Source of the DNA: Rhizobium metallidurans
Lineage (GTDB): Bacteria > Pseudomonadota > Alphaproteobacteria > Rhizobiales > Rhizobiaceae
Length of the DNA: 64,000 bases
Direction: 5' to 3'
Assembly: GCF_014196505.1 (NCBI RefSeq)
Contig: NZ_JACIDW010000002.1
Location: 124,001-188,000 of the forward strand
Below the pieces are notes generated by a model. That model was not told where the DNA came from. It worked only from the letters and a program-made list of their open reading frames with translations, and did not search any database. This document shows, in pieces, positions 45,531-54,410 of the stretch. The stretch's first letter is position 1; each line of letters begins with the position of its first letter. The position numbers and the translations under genes are program-made.

Positions 45531-46247
45531 ATGCGGACAATCGGCCTGATCGGTGGCATGAGCTTTGAAAGCTCCGCCGTCTACTACCGCCTGATCAACG
45601 AAATGGTGCGCGACCGCCTCGGCGGCTTCGCCTCCGCCGAACTGCTGATGCACTCCGTGAATTTCGAGGAGATCGTCGCGATGCAGAAGGCCGGCGACTG
45701 GGCGGCGGCCGGCAAGCGGCTCGGCGATGTCGCCGCGCGCCTGCAATCGGCCGGCGCCGACTGTGTCCTGATCTGCACCAATACCATGCATCTGGTCGCA
45801 GGACCCGTCGCGGAACGCATCACCGTGCCGCTGATCCACATCATCGACGAGACCGCGGACGCGCTGAAGCAAGCGGGATGCCGTCGCCCGCTCCTGCTCG
45901 CCACGCGCTACACGATGGAGCACGGCTTCTACACCGATCGCGCAAGAAGCCTCGGGCTCGACATCATGGTGCCCGATCAGGAGGACCGCACGACGGTTCA
46001 CGACATCATCTTCAACGAGCTCTGCGCCGGGCAAATCCTCGATCGCTCGCGCGACAAGCTGTTCGAGATCATCGAGCGCGAACGCGCCAGGGGCGCCGAC
46101 AGCATCATCCTCGGCTGCACCGAGATCTGCCTGATCCTCGATCCCGACCATCTGCCCCTGCCCGGCTTCGACACCACGAAGATCCACGCCAACGCCGCCG
46201 TCGACTTCGCCCTTGGCAATCGAACGCAACGGAAGTCGATCGCCTAG
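45531..46247 (+). CDS. aspartate/glutamate racemase family protein
   Basis: A 238-residue PLP-independent racemase of the Asp/Glu racemase superfamily. The two catalytic cysteines lie in CTNTMH and LGCTEI; the start MRTIGLIGGMSFESSAVYYRLIN is typical of the YgeA-type group. Substrate could be Asp, Glu or another amino acid (YgeA itself acts on homoserine). Probably cotranscribed with nothing else; the MarR-GNAT gene starts 68 bases later. Confidence 0.9.
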   Translation: MRTIGLIGGMSFESSAVYYRLINEMVRDRLGGFASAELLMHSVNFEEIVAMQKAGDWAAAGKRLGDVAARLQSAGADCVLICTNTMHLVAGPVAERITVPLIHIIDETADALKQAGCRRPLLLATRYTMEHGFYTDRARSLGLDIMVPDQEDRTTVHDIIFNELCAGQILDRSRDKLFEIIERERARGADSIILGCTEICLILDPDHLPLPGFDTTKIHANAAVDFALGNRTQRKSIA

Positions 46248-46262
46248 GTCTCCACAATTTAG

Positions 46263-46275
46263 TTGACTCAGTCAA
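46263..46275. promoter_or_regulatory. palindrome upstream of the MarR-GNAT gene
   Basis: TTGACT-C-AGTCAA, six-base arms around one base, 41 bases before the start codon. Size and position suit a MarR operator for autoregulation. Confidence 0.5.
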
Positions 46276-46315
46276 ACAATTATCAGACATAGTCTCTCAA
46301 CAGGAGGCCATGCCC

Positions 46316-47233
46316 ATGCCCGATTCCGCCCTCATCGATGCAGCGCGCGACTTCAACCGCTTCTACACCAACTTTCTCGGCGTCCTGAACAAGGCCTATC
46401 TCGACACGCCCTTCACGCTGACCGATGCCCGCGTGCTCTTCGAGATCGGCTCGCGGGAACAGGTCAGCGCCGTGGCGCTCGCTCGCGATCTTCAGCTTGA
46501 TCCGGCCTATCTCAGCCGCATCCTGAAGCGCTTCAAGACCGAGGGCCTGATCGAGACGACGCCCGACCCCGACGACCGGCGCAGCCAGCTCATCTCCGTC
46601 ACCGACCAGGGACATCAGCAATTTCAGGAGCTTGGCAAACGCTCCAATGACCAGATCACCCAGCGTTTCAACAAGCTGGCAGCCGGCGAACCGCGGAGCA
46701 TCGTCGCCGCCATGAAGACGATCCGATCGCTGCTCGATCCGGGCGCGACGCTGCCGCCACTGGTCATTCGCCCTCACCGCGCCGGCGACATGGGCTGGAT
46801 CGTGGAGAGCCAGGCAAAGTTCTACACCGAGGAGTATGGCTGGGACATGCGCTTCGAGGGCCTCGTCGCCGAAGTCGCGGGGCGCTTCCTCGGCAATTTC
46901 GATCCGGCGATGGACTATTGCTGGATCGCCGAGCGCGGCGGCATCAACATCGGCTCCATCCTGATCACCAACGGCGGCGACGGCATCGCCAAGCTGCGGC
47001 TCCTCTATATCGACAGGTCGGCGCGCGGGCTTGGCCTCGGAAAGACGTTGGTCGACGAGCGCATCCGCTTCGCCAAAGCCAAGGGATACCGGCAGATCTC
47101 GCTTTGGACCAACGACATCCTGCATGCCGCGCGCGCCATCTATCTCAAGGCGGGCTTCCGCCTCGTCGCGGAGGAAAGGCACCGCATGTTCGGCCCGGAA
47201 CTGAACGGCCAGACCTGGGTGCTCGATCTCTGA
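46316..47233 (+). CDS. MarR-type helix-turn-helix fused to a GNAT acetyltransferase
   Basis: A 305-residue two-domain protein. Residues about 1-145 form a MarR winged helix (VSAVALARDLQLDPAYLSRILKRF, DDRRSQLISVTDQG); residues about 150-305 form a GNAT acetyltransferase with the acetyl-CoA motif (RLLYIDRSARGLGLGKTLVDE) and ARAIYLKAGF. This combination is known in several bacterial phyla, where the sensed molecule and the acetylated one may be linked. The start MPDSAL at 46316 has GGAGG eight bases away. Upstream palindrome noted. Confidence 0.88.
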   Translation: MPDSALIDAARDFNRFYTNFLGVLNKAYLDTPFTLTDARVLFEIGSREQVSAVALARDLQLDPAYLSRILKRFKTEGLIETTPDPDDRRSQLISVTDQGHQQFQELGKRSNDQITQRFNKLAAGEPRSIVAAMKTIRSLLDPGATLPPLVIRPHRAGDMGWIVESQAKFYTEEYGWDMRFEGLVAEVAGRFLGNFDPAMDYCWIAERGGINIGSILITNGGDGIAKLRLLYIDRSARGLGLGKTLVDERIRFAKAKGYRQISLWTNDILHAARAIYLKAGFRLVAEERHRMFGPELNGQTWVLDL

Positions 47234-47264
47234 TCTGCAGCATCGCAAAAGTTTCGCTTGATTT

Positions 47265-47280
47265 GGAAACGATCATTTCC
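47265..47280. promoter_or_regulatory. dyad upstream of the TetR gene
   Basis: GGAAACGATCATTTCC, seven of eight pairs match, 14 bases before the TetR start. Likely the repressor's own site, also controlling the downstream MFS gene. Confidence 0.45.
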
Positions 47281-47293
47281 TAATTAGGCAGTC

Positions 47294-47911
47294 ATGACGA
47301 CGACAACGCTCGACCCAAAGCCCCCGACACGCGGCCGCCCACGCGCATTCGACCTCGATGCCGCGCTCGACAGGGCGCTCGAGGTCTTTTCCGAGCGCGG
47401 CTACCAGGCGGCCTCGATCAGCGATCTGACCGAGGCCATGGGCCTGACGTCGGGCAGCGTCTACAAGGCCTTCAAGGACAAGCGCGGCGTCTTCCTCGCA
47501 TCCTTCGAGCGCTACCGCACCGTTCGCCGCGTCTTGCTGGACGCGCGGCTCAAGAACGCCGGCACCGGCCGCGACAAGATCAGGGAGCTGCTGGCGTTCT
47601 ACGCCGACGCTTCGCATGGACTGTCCGGCAAGCGCGGCTGTCTGGTGGTCAGCAGCGCCAACGATCTCGCCCTCTTCGATGAGGAGGCCGCCAACCAGAT
47701 CAAGACCGCCGCCGCGATCAATGAGGCACGCATCCTCGACCTCCTGCGCCTCGGCCAGACCGACGGCTCGATCTCGCCATCAGTGGATGCCGAAAGCTGC
47801 GCCCGCACGCTGTTCTGCCTCACGCAGGGCATGCGGATCGCCGGCAAGACCGGCCGAGGCCAGGAGGAAATGGCAGCCGTCGTCGACAACGCGATGCAGC
47901 TCGTCACCTGA
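47294..47911 (+). CDS. TetR-family repressor
   Basis: A 205-residue regulator: RGRPRAFDLDAALDRALEVFSERGYQAASISDLTEAMGLTSGSVYKAFKDKRG is a textbook TetR N-terminus. The helical C-terminal domain includes KRGCLVVSSANDLALF. It is followed after 76 bases by an MFS exporter gene on the same strand, the common TetR-efflux pair. Confidence 0.9.
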   Translation: MTTTTLDPKPPTRGRPRAFDLDAALDRALEVFSERGYQAASISDLTEAMGLTSGSVYKAFKDKRGVFLASFERYRTVRRVLLDARLKNAGTGRDKIRELLAFYADASHGLSGKRGCLVVSSANDLALFDEEAANQIKTAAAINEARILDLLRLGQTDGSISPSVDAESCARTLFCLTQGMRIAGKTGRGQEEMAAVVDNAMQLVT

Positions 47912-47987
47912 TATCCTTCAGCAGAAGGGGCATTCGCCCCGCGTAAATACCAGACCATAATCCGAAAAGCCCCCATCGGAGCCTCGC

Positions 47988-49199
47988 ATGAGCATTTCCG
48001 CCACCACTCCCGAGACCGTCGCCCAGCCGGCGATCTCACCCTTGATGACATTCCTTTTCGCCGCCGCCTGCGGGCTCGTGGCCGCCAATCTGTACTACGG
48101 CCAGCCGCTCGCCGGGCCGATCAGCGCCTCGCTCGGCTTCAGCCCCGCCGCCACCGGCCTGATCGTCACTTTGACCCAGATCGGCTATGGCCTCGGCCTG
48201 CTGCTCCTGGTGCCGCTCGGCGACCTCGTGGAAAACCGCAAGCTGGTGCTGACCCTGGTGCTCATGTCGGCCTTGGCTCTCGTCGGCGCCGCGCTGTCCA
48301 CCACGCCGACACTGTTTCTCACCGCCTCGCTCTCTATCGGCCTGGGCTCGGTCGCCGTTCAGGTCCTCGTGCCCTTCGCCGCCAACATGGCGCCGGATGC
48401 CTCGCGCGGCCGCGTCGTCGGCAATGTCATGAGCGGGCTGCTCTGCGGCATCATGCTCGCCCGTCCCGTCGCGAGTTTCCTGGCCGAGGCCACCTCCTGG
48501 CACGTCGTCTATTACGCGTCGGCCGTCGTCATGGTCCTGCTTGCCGCGATCCTGCGTGTCCAGCTGCCGGTCCGCACGCCGCACACCCGGCTGAGCTATG
48601 GCGCGCTCCTGGCTTCGATGGCGCATCTCGCCTTGCACTCGCGCGTTCTCCAGCGCCGCGCCCTCTATCAGGCCGGCATGTTCGGCGCCTTCAGCCTGTT
48701 CTGGACAACGACGCCGCTCCTGCTCGCAAGCCCCGCCTTCGGCCTGACGCAGAACGGCATCGCGCTGTTCGCGCTCGCCGGGGCCGCGGGCGCCATCGCC
48801 TCGCCGATCGCTGGCCGCCTCGCTGACCGCGACCTCGGCAAGATCGCCTCGACGATCGCCATGCTCTGCGGCATCACCGCCTTCCTGATCAGCCAATTCG
48901 CGACCGACGGCTCGACGCTGGCGCTGACGCTGCTGACGGCGGCGGCGATCATTCTCGATTTCGGGGTAACGACCAATCTCGTGGTCGGCCAGAGGGCGAT
49001 CTACGCGATCAGCCCGGAACACCGCAGTCGCCTCAACGGCCTGTTCATGGCGACTTTCTTCGCCGGCGGCGCGCTCGGCTCGGCCGTCGGCGGCTGGGCG
49101 TTCGCGACCGGCGGCTGGACGCTTGCCGCCTGGATCGGCCTCTGCTTCCCCAGCCTCGCCTTCCTGCTCTTCCTCACCGAAGGACGGCGCAAGCGCTGA
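47988..49199 (+). CDS. MFS exporter (YnfM-like)
   Basis: A 403-residue, 12-helix major facilitator of the drug/arabinose exporter group. Motif A-like loop LGDLVENRKLVL and the second-half GRLADRDLGK are present. Next to a TetR gene, so probable export of a toxic compound that is the repressor's ligand. No outer-membrane partner gene nearby. Confidence 0.88.
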   Translation: MSISATTPETVAQPAISPLMTFLFAAACGLVAANLYYGQPLAGPISASLGFSPAATGLIVTLTQIGYGLGLLLLVPLGDLVENRKLVLTLVLMSALALVGAALSTTPTLFLTASLSIGLGSVAVQVLVPFAANMAPDASRGRVVGNVMSGLLCGIMLARPVASFLAEATSWHVVYYASAVVMVLLAAILRVQLPVRTPHTRLSYGALLASMAHLALHSRVLQRRALYQAGMFGAFSLFWTTTPLLLASPAFGLTQNGIALFALAGAAGAIASPIAGRLADRDLGKIASTIAMLCGITAFLISQFATDGSTLALTLLTAAAIILDFGVTTNLVVGQRAIYAISPEHRSRLNGLFMATFFAGGALGSAVGGWAFATGGWTLAAWIGLCFPSLAFLLFLTEGRRKR

Positions 49200-49252
49200 C
49201 TGGCATCAGTGAAGGCGTGACGCGTCACCCCGCGCCGCGAGGCACGCAAGCG

Positions 49253-49672
49253 TCACGCACCCGATGCGTCGAACTTGACCCGGGCGGAGCGAACGGCCTC
49301 GTGGTTGTTCTCCGCCCAGTTCAACAGCAAAGCCAGCGTCTGGTAGAGCGAGTTTCCGAGGGCCGTCATCCGGTATTCGACGCTCGGCGGCTTTGTCGGA
49401 AACACCTCGCGCTCGATATAGCCGTCGCGCTGCAGGTCGCGCAGCGTCTGCGTCAGCATGCGCTGCGAGATATCGGGGATCATCCGGCGCAGTTCGCCGA
49501 AGCGGTAAGGCCGCTGCGACAGCGCCTCCAGCATCAGGGTCGACCACTTGCCGCCGATCTGCTGCATCATGTCCCGCACCGGGCAATTGTTGAAATCGAG
49601 CTTGGAGAGATCGACCTCGTTCCGCACGCGCGGCTCGGCCTTGCTCTTCAGGTTGACGACGGTGCCGGCCAT
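49253..49672 (-). CDS. HxlR-family redox-type regulator
   Basis: A 139-residue winged-helix regulator: [22 protein letters not shown] (Cys30 near the N-terminus), [30 protein letters not shown] and VEYRMTALG. The single N-terminal Cys is the redox sensor in QorR/HypR-type proteins, which respond to diamide, quinones or hypochlorite. It is divergent from a quinone-reductase-like gene, the same arrangement as qorR-qor pairs. Start at 49672 chosen; an upstream ATG at 49735 adds a tail. Confidence 0.9.
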   Translation of the reverse strand: MAGTVVNLKSKAEPRVRNEVDLSKLDFNNCPVRDMMQQIGGKWSTLMLEALSQRPYRFGELRRMIPDISQRMLTQTLRDLQRDGYIEREVFPTKPPSVEYRMTALGNSLYQTLALLLNWAENNHEAVRSARVKFDASGA

Positions 49673-49749
49673 TCCGCTGGTTCCCTTTTGGTAACTTACG
49701 GCGCAAAAACTGCCTTCTTTACAGCTGTCGGTCAATCCCTATTCTAGCC

Positions 49750-49770
49750 CTGGTCTCTTTTCGAGACCAG
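49750..49770. promoter_or_regulatory. inverted repeat between HxlR and quinone-reductase genes
   Basis: CTGGTCTC-TTTTC-GAGACCAG, perfect eight-base arms, in the 123-base divergent intergenic region, 26 bases before the quinone reductase start. Probable HxlR operator. Confidence 0.6.
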
Positions 49771-49795
49771 CAATCGAACCTAGAGGTTTACAGAC

Positions 49796-50683
49796 ATGAG
49801 CGAAACGATCCTCATCACCGGTGCCGCCGGGCAGCTCGGCCAGCGCGTCATCCATCACCTGCTCGAGACCTACAAGGTTCCCGCGGCCAATCTGATCGCC
49901 GCCAGCCGCGACATCTCCAAGCTGTCGGACCTCGCCGCCAGGGGCGTGCAGACCCGCAAGGCCGATTTCGACGACGCCGCCTCGCTGGAAGCAGCCTTCA
50001 AGGGCGCCGACCGCGTGCTGATCATCAGCACCGACGCGCTCGCCGTTCCCGGCCAGCGGCTGAAGCAGCACACGACCGCAGTCGCCGCCGCCGTCAAGGC
50101 CGGCGTCAAGCACATCGCCTACACCTCGATGCCTTCGCCCGACAAGTCGCTCGTCACCTTCGCGCCGGATCACCTCGGCACCGAAAACGCCGTCAAGGCG
50201 AGCGGCCTGCCCTACACGATCATCCGCAACGCCTGGTATCTCGACAATTACATGCATTCCATGCCGCACAACCTCCAGGGCGGCAGCTGGTACACGGCAT
50301 CGGGCGACGGCAAGGTTCCGAACATCTCGCGTGACGACTGCGCCCTTGCGGCCGCAGCGGCCCTGGCCTCCGGCACCAAGGACAGCGTCACCTACACGCT
50401 GACAGGCGCCCAGTCGCTCTCCGCCGATGAAATCGCCGCCGCCGTCTCGCAAGCCGCCGGCAAGCCGCTCGCCGCCGTGAAGGTGACCGACGACCAGCTG
50501 CGCCAGGGCCTGCTCGGCGCCGGCCTGCCCGACTTTGTCGCTGACATGCTGGTCTCGGCCGACGCCAATGTCCGCGCCGGCAATTTCGATCACGTGACAG
50601 AGGACTTCAACAAGCTCACCGGCAAGCAGCCGCAGTCGCTGAAGGACTACTTCGTGGCCAACAAGGCAGCGCTCGTCGCCTGA
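49796..50683 (+). CDS. NmrA-type NAD(P)H:quinone reductase-like protein
   Basis: A 295-residue atypical short-chain dehydrogenase: Rossmann motif TGAAGQLGQRVI at residues 8-19 and PYTIIRNAWYLDNY. It matches QorB-type NAD(P)H:quinone oxidoreductases, which bind NAD(P) but lack the usual Tyr-Lys SDR pair. Regulated presumably by the divergent HxlR protein in response to electrophiles. A good terminator follows. Confidence 0.88.
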   Translation: MSETILITGAAGQLGQRVIHHLLETYKVPAANLIAASRDISKLSDLAARGVQTRKADFDDAASLEAAFKGADRVLIISTDALAVPGQRLKQHTTAVAAAVKAGVKHIAYTSMPSPDKSLVTFAPDHLGTENAVKASGLPYTIIRNAWYLDNYMHSMPHNLQGGSWYTASGDGKVPNISRDDCALAAAAALASGTKDSVTYTLTGAQSLSADEIAAAVSQAAGKPLAAVKVTDDQLRQGLLGAGLPDFVADMLVSADANVRAGNFDHVTEDFNKLTGKQPQSLKDYFVANKAALVA

Positions 50684-50704
50684 CAGCGCTTTGCCCGACG
50701 CCAC

Positions 50705-50735
50705 AACCCGCTCCGCGCCACCGGAGCGGGTTTTT
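50705..50735 (+). terminator. intrinsic terminator after the quinone reductase gene
   Basis: AACCCGCTCCG / CGGAGCGGGTT arms with a six-base loop, then a T-run. Lies between convergent genes (pdxJ ends at 50753). Confidence 0.9.
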
Positions 50736-50752
50736 GTCTGGCCAAACTGGAA

Positions 50753-51505
50753 TTAGATCTTCTGCCCGCAGGCGCGGCGGAAGCGGCGCACGGTCTCGGC
50801 CATGCCGAACTCCAGCGCATCCGCCGTCAGCCCGTGGCCGATCGAGACTTCCGCGAGCTTCGGGATGCGCTTGACCAGCGCCGGCAGGTTGGCGACGGTC
50901 AGATCGTGCCCTGCATTGACGCCGAGCCCGATCGCCAGCGCCGCATCCGCCGTCTTGCCGAGCGCTTCGAGGATCGGCCCCACCCGCTCCGGCGCGTCGT
51001 AGCAGCCGCCATAGGGGCCGGTGTAGAGTTCGATCCGATCGGCTCCGACCGCCTTGGCGATCGCCACCGCCTCCTCGTCCCCGTCGCCATCGGCAAACAG
51101 CGATACGCGGGTGCCCATCTTCTTCAGCCGCGCGATCACATCCGTCAGCAATGCCCGGTCCTTGCGGAAGTCCCAACCGTGATCGGACGTCGCCTGTGAG
51201 GGATGATCCGGCACCAGCGTCACCTGCTCGGGCGCGGCCTTGGCGCAGAGCTCGAGGAACTCGTCGGTCGGATAACCCTCGATGTTGAATTCCGCATCCG
51301 GAAACTCGTCGTCGATCAGGTTGCGGATGACAGGCAGGTCGGAAAAGCGGATGTGCCGCTCGTCTGGGCGCGGATGCACCGTCAGCCCGCTCGCGCCCGA
51401 TTTGAGCGCGATGCGCCCCAGCGCCTCGACGCTTGGCCAGGGCAGATCGCGGCGATTGCGCAGCATGGCGATGGCGTTGAGATTGACGGAAAGCGTGGTC
51501 GGCAT
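50753..51505 (-). CDS. pdxJ: pyridoxine 5'-phosphate synthase
   Basis: A 250-residue TIM-barrel enzyme joining 1-deoxyxylulose-5-phosphate and 3-amino-1-hydroxyacetone phosphate to make pyridoxine phosphate. Hallmarks: [78 protein letters not shown] and [11 protein letters not shown]. Monocistronic by context. PLP is the cofactor of the aminotransferases elsewhere in this window. Confidence 0.96.
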   Translation of the reverse strand: MPTTLSVNLNAIAMLRNRRDLPWPSVEALGRIALKSGASGLTVHPRPDERHIRFSDLPVIRNLIDDEFPDAEFNIEGYPTDEFLELCAKAAPEQVTLVPDHPSQATSDHGWDFRKDRALLTDVIARLKKMGTRVSLFADGDGDEEAVAIAKAVGADRIELYTGPYGGCYDAPERVGPILEALGKTADAALAIGLGVNAGHDLTVANLPALVKRIPKLAEVSIGHGLTADALEFGMAETVRRFRRACGQKI

Positions 51506-51935
51506 GGCGAGTTTCCATTCAATGAAAGAGGCTGCCCCGCTTTTAAGCCAAGGACGCCGTCACGGCCAACGAGATTCGTGCATGATCGCATGCGAATTTC
51601 TGATCGATGGCTCAAAGCCGTCGCCTCGCCACCAACAAGGTCGCGAAGACGGCAAAGTGCCCGGCAGAAACGATTAAGCACGACGGATGAAAAGCCCCGC
51701 CGCAACTTCATTCACAAGTCGCGCTTCAATCGCGCGTACATTCGACTATTATTTACAAGTGACTATTTTTAAGACTAACAAATCAGTCATTTAACGCATA
51801 GTCTGATTGCAATGGATCACCAGATCGACGATCCGTTGCTTTGCATTCCGACCGGGAATGCATCGTCAAAACCGTTCGACCGCGCCCGTATCCGTGTCAT
51901 GCGCGCAACTGATCATGCGTAGAACAGGAGGGCTC
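51506..51935 (+). other. 430-base gap upstream of the MerR-LuxR regulator
   Basis: No gene supported. The stretch 51740-51805 is much more AT-rich than its surroundings and holds direct repeats GACTATT at 51744-51750 and 51761-51767 (17 bases apart), GACTA at 51773-51777 and the inverse TAGTC near 51799, which could be regulator binding sites. Nothing else seen. Confidence 0.4.
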
Positions 51936-52625
51936 ATGTCCGAACGACATAAGCAGGCTGCATCACCAAACGCTCCGCCTCGGGCGCCTCCCGAATACAG
52001 GTTTCTGCCACGCATCGCGCGCCCGCTGAGCCTGCCCGGCGGCAAGGTGGCGATTGCCGATATGGCCAACGCCTTCGGCGTCACCCACCGGACCCTGCAT
52101 TTCTATGAGGAGAAGGGGCTGATCGCTTCGGGCCGGATCGGGCTCATGCGCGTCTATGAGCACGCCGACATCAGGCGCATGGCCGTCATCAACGTCTGCC
52201 GTGAAGCGGGCATGCCGGTGGCCGTCATTCAGGATCTGATGGCCGATCTCTGCCGCTCCACCTCGCAGCAGGAGGCCGACGCGGTCTTCGCCGCCGCCCT
52301 GGCATCGCGAAAACGCGAACTGACGGCGGACATGTCGACGCTGCATCGCCAGCTTCAGCAGGTCAACGAACTGCTCGAGAACACCGCCCCCGGCGACGAG
52401 CCGCCGCTCAACGACAACCAGCACGAACGCGCGCTCACCGAACAGGAATATCGCTGCCTCGTGCTGATGACCGAGGGGCTGTCGACGCAACGCATCGCCC
52501 GCACGATCGATATCGCGGAGGACGACGCAAAATCGATCGAAGCCGCGATCATTCAGAAACTCGATGCCAACAACCGCTTCCAGGCCATCGCCAAGGCGGT
52601 CCTCCTCGGCATCGTTCATATTTGA
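51936..52625 (+). CDS. regulator with N-terminal MerR and C-terminal LuxR DNA-binding domains
   Basis: A 229-residue protein of unusual build. After a Pro-rich 35-residue tail comes a MerR-type winged helix (38-105: VAIADMANAFGVTHRTLHFYEEKGLI, then RVYEHADIRRMAVI), a helical linker likely forming a coiled coil (112-150), and a LuxR/GerE-type helix-turn-helix (166-227: ALTEQEYRCLVLMTEGLSTQRIART ... QKLDANNRFQAIAKAVLLGI). MerR normally ends in a dimer helix and effector domain; here the second DNA-binding domain takes that place. No metal-binding Cys set of ZntR/CueR type is present, so it is not the missing cadA regulator. AGGAGGG precedes the ATG. Targets unknown. Confidence 0.8.
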   Translation: MSERHKQAASPNAPPRAPPEYRFLPRIARPLSLPGGKVAIADMANAFGVTHRTLHFYEEKGLIASGRIGLMRVYEHADIRRMAVINVCREAGMPVAVIQDLMADLCRSTSQQEADAVFAAALASRKRELTADMSTLHRQLQQVNELLENTAPGDEPPLNDNQHERALTEQEYRCLVLMTEGLSTQRIARTIDIAEDDAKSIEAAIIQKLDANNRFQAIAKAVLLGIVHI

Positions 52626-52707
52626 GGCATGTCGCGCAAAAAACTGTCCAGCGGTTTAGCGCCAACGACATGCGACGAAACAAACGCGCGACGCGCTTTG
52701 GAGAGTC

Positions 52708-53835
52708 TCAGCGAACGATCGTCAGCGTTTCCGCCGCGCGCGTGATCGCGGTGTAGAGCCAGCGCTCCCTCGTATCGCGAAACGCCCAGCTTTCGTCGAA
52801 CAGCACGACATTGTTCCACTGCGAACCCTGCGCCTTGTGCACGGTCAGCGCATAACCGAAATCGAACTCGTCGTAGCGCTTGCGGGTATTCCAGGGAATC
52901 TCTTCCTCGACATTTTCGAACACCTGCTTCAGGAGCTTGATCTTCGCCGCGCCGCGATCGATGTCGTCATCCTCGGGCCGGATCAAAAGGTTGATCCCCG
53001 GCTTCGTCGTCTCCTTCGACGACGTCATCACCTGCCAGAGCGAGCCGTTGAGCAGCCCCTTGGCGGGATCGTTGCGCAGGCAGACCAGCTTGTCGCCCGT
53101 CTGCGGATAATCGGCCGTGAAACCCTTCAGCTCGCGCAGCCGCTGATTATAGCGCCGCCGCGTGCGGTTCGTCCCGACGAGCACCTGATCGGCGTCGAGC
53201 ACCAGCGACTGGTTGACCTCGTTCTTCGAGATCACCTGCGCCGCCCCGTAATCGCCATACATGATCTCCTTGCCCTCGCGCACCTGCATGGCGAGCCCGA
53301 TGATCGGGTTGTCGCGCGCCTGCCGGTGGATATCGGTCAGGAGATAGTCGGGTTCCTGGTTGGTGAAAAAGCCACCGCCGGAGACGGGCGGCAGCTGGCC
53401 GGGATCGCCGAGAACAAGGATCGGCGTGCCGAAGCTCATCAAATCCTTGCCGAGCGCCTCATCCACCATCGAGCATTCGTCGACGATGATCAGCGCCGCC
53501 TTGGCGACGGGGCTCTGGCGGTTGATGGTGAACATCGGCGCGATCGAGGTCTTGCCGGTCTCTTCGTCCTCGACGGCCTCTTCCCCACGCGGCCGGTAAA
53601 TCAGCGAATGCAGCGTACGCGCATTGCTGGCGCCGCGCGTGCGCAACACCTGCGCCGCCTTGCCCGTGAACGCCGCAAACAGCACCTCGCCATCGACATG
53701 CTCGGCGAAATGCCGCGCAAGCGTCGTCTTGCCCGTACCGGCATAGCCGAACAGGCGGAAAATCGGGGCCTTGCCCTCCTTCAGCCATTTGGCAACGGCT
53801 TTCAGGGCTTCGTCTTGTTGCGGAGCAAATTGCAT
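52708..53835 (-). CDS. RecD-like superfamily 1 DNA helicase (exodeoxyribonuclease V type)
   Basis: A 375-residue helicase. Walker A GYAGTGKTTLA at residues 29-39, Walker B IIVDECSMVDE, motif III VLGDPGQLPPVSGGGFF, and motif VI YALTVHKAQGSQWNNVVLFDES and YTAITRAAETLTIV are present. Shorter than RecD2 and lacking its N-terminal region; similar in size to phage Dda helicase. Rhizobia lack RecBCD, so this stands alone. Function probably in replication restart or repair; no partner gene is adjacent. Confidence 0.88.
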   Translation of the reverse strand: MQFAPQQDEALKAVAKWLKEGKAPIFRLFGYAGTGKTTLARHFAEHVDGEVLFAAFTGKAAQVLRTRGASNARTLHSLIYRPRGEEAVEDEETGKTSIAPMFTINRQSPVAKAALIIVDECSMVDEALGKDLMSFGTPILVLGDPGQLPPVSGGGFFTNQEPDYLLTDIHRQARDNPIIGLAMQVREGKEIMYGDYGAAQVISKNEVNQSLVLDADQVLVGTNRTRRRYNQRLRELKGFTADYPQTGDKLVCLRNDPAKGLLNGSLWQVMTSSKETTKPGINLLIRPEDDDIDRGAAKIKLLKQVFENVEEEIPWNTRKRYDEFDFGYALTVHKAQGSQWNNVVLFDESWAFRDTRERWLYTAITRAAETLTIVR

Positions 53836-53932
53836 GATCCATCGACTTGGCAGGATTCGCGCCGGATAGGCAACCGAAAATGGTGAGCGTCGGCCGGCCT
53901 TTCGCGCCCGATCGAAAAAAACGACGACGTCA

Positions 53933-53962
53933 GGGAATAAAATCGCCCCCCGCTTTGTCTCA
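53933..53962 (+). promoter_or_regulatory. candidate ECF-sigma promoter
   Basis: GGGAATAA (53933-53940) and GTCTCA (53957-53962), 16 bases apart, about 46 bases before the secreted-protein gene. The element looks like an ECF-type rather than a housekeeping promoter. Autoregulation by the downstream sigma factor is inference. Confidence 0.45.
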
Positions 53963-54008
53963 TGTCAGGCAACGCAGACCGCGTCCGCCCAACCCGAGGA
54001 GACACCCG

Positions 54009-54389
54009 ATGAAATCCGCGAAATTCCTGATCGCTCTCACCCTCGCATCCGCGGCCGCCACCGCCGCCTTCGCCACGCCGCCCGTCAAGACGGTCGAATC
54101 CGCCAAGGGCAACGTCCTTGCCGGCGAAAACGGCATGTCGCTCTACACCTTCAAGAAGGACACGAAGGGCGTTTCCAATTGCTACGACGATTGCGCCAAG
54201 AACTGGCCCCCTCTGATGGCCGATAGCAATGCCAAGCCGGAAGGGGCATACTCGATCGTGGACCGCAAGGACGGCATGAAGCAATGGGCCAAGGATGGCA
54301 TGCCACTCTATTTCTGGGTCAAGGATAAGAAGATGGGCGACATCACCGGTGACGGCGTCAAGGATGTATGGAATGTCGCCAAGCCGTAA
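54009..54389 (+). CDS. COG4315-type secreted protein
   Basis: A 126-residue exported protein with a signal peptide (SAKFLIALTLASAAATAAFA). The mature part has the repeated module of the 'secreted repeat of unknown function' family: LAGENGMSLYTFKKDTKGVSNCYDDCAKNWPPL and DGMPLYFWVKDKKMGDITGDGVKDVWNV, with a Cys pair in CYDDC. Small proteins of this kind are often found upstream of ECF sigma factors. It starts the three-gene sigma/anti-sigma unit and sits behind an ECF-type promoter. Confidence 0.85.
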   Translation: MKSAKFLIALTLASAAATAAFATPPVKTVESAKGNVLAGENGMSLYTFKKDTKGVSNCYDDCAKNWPPLMADSNAKPEGAYSIVDRKDGMKQWAKDGMPLYFWVKDKKMGDITGDGVKDVWNVAKP

Positions 54390-54410
54390 GGAAAGAACGG
54401 GCTGGATCGC

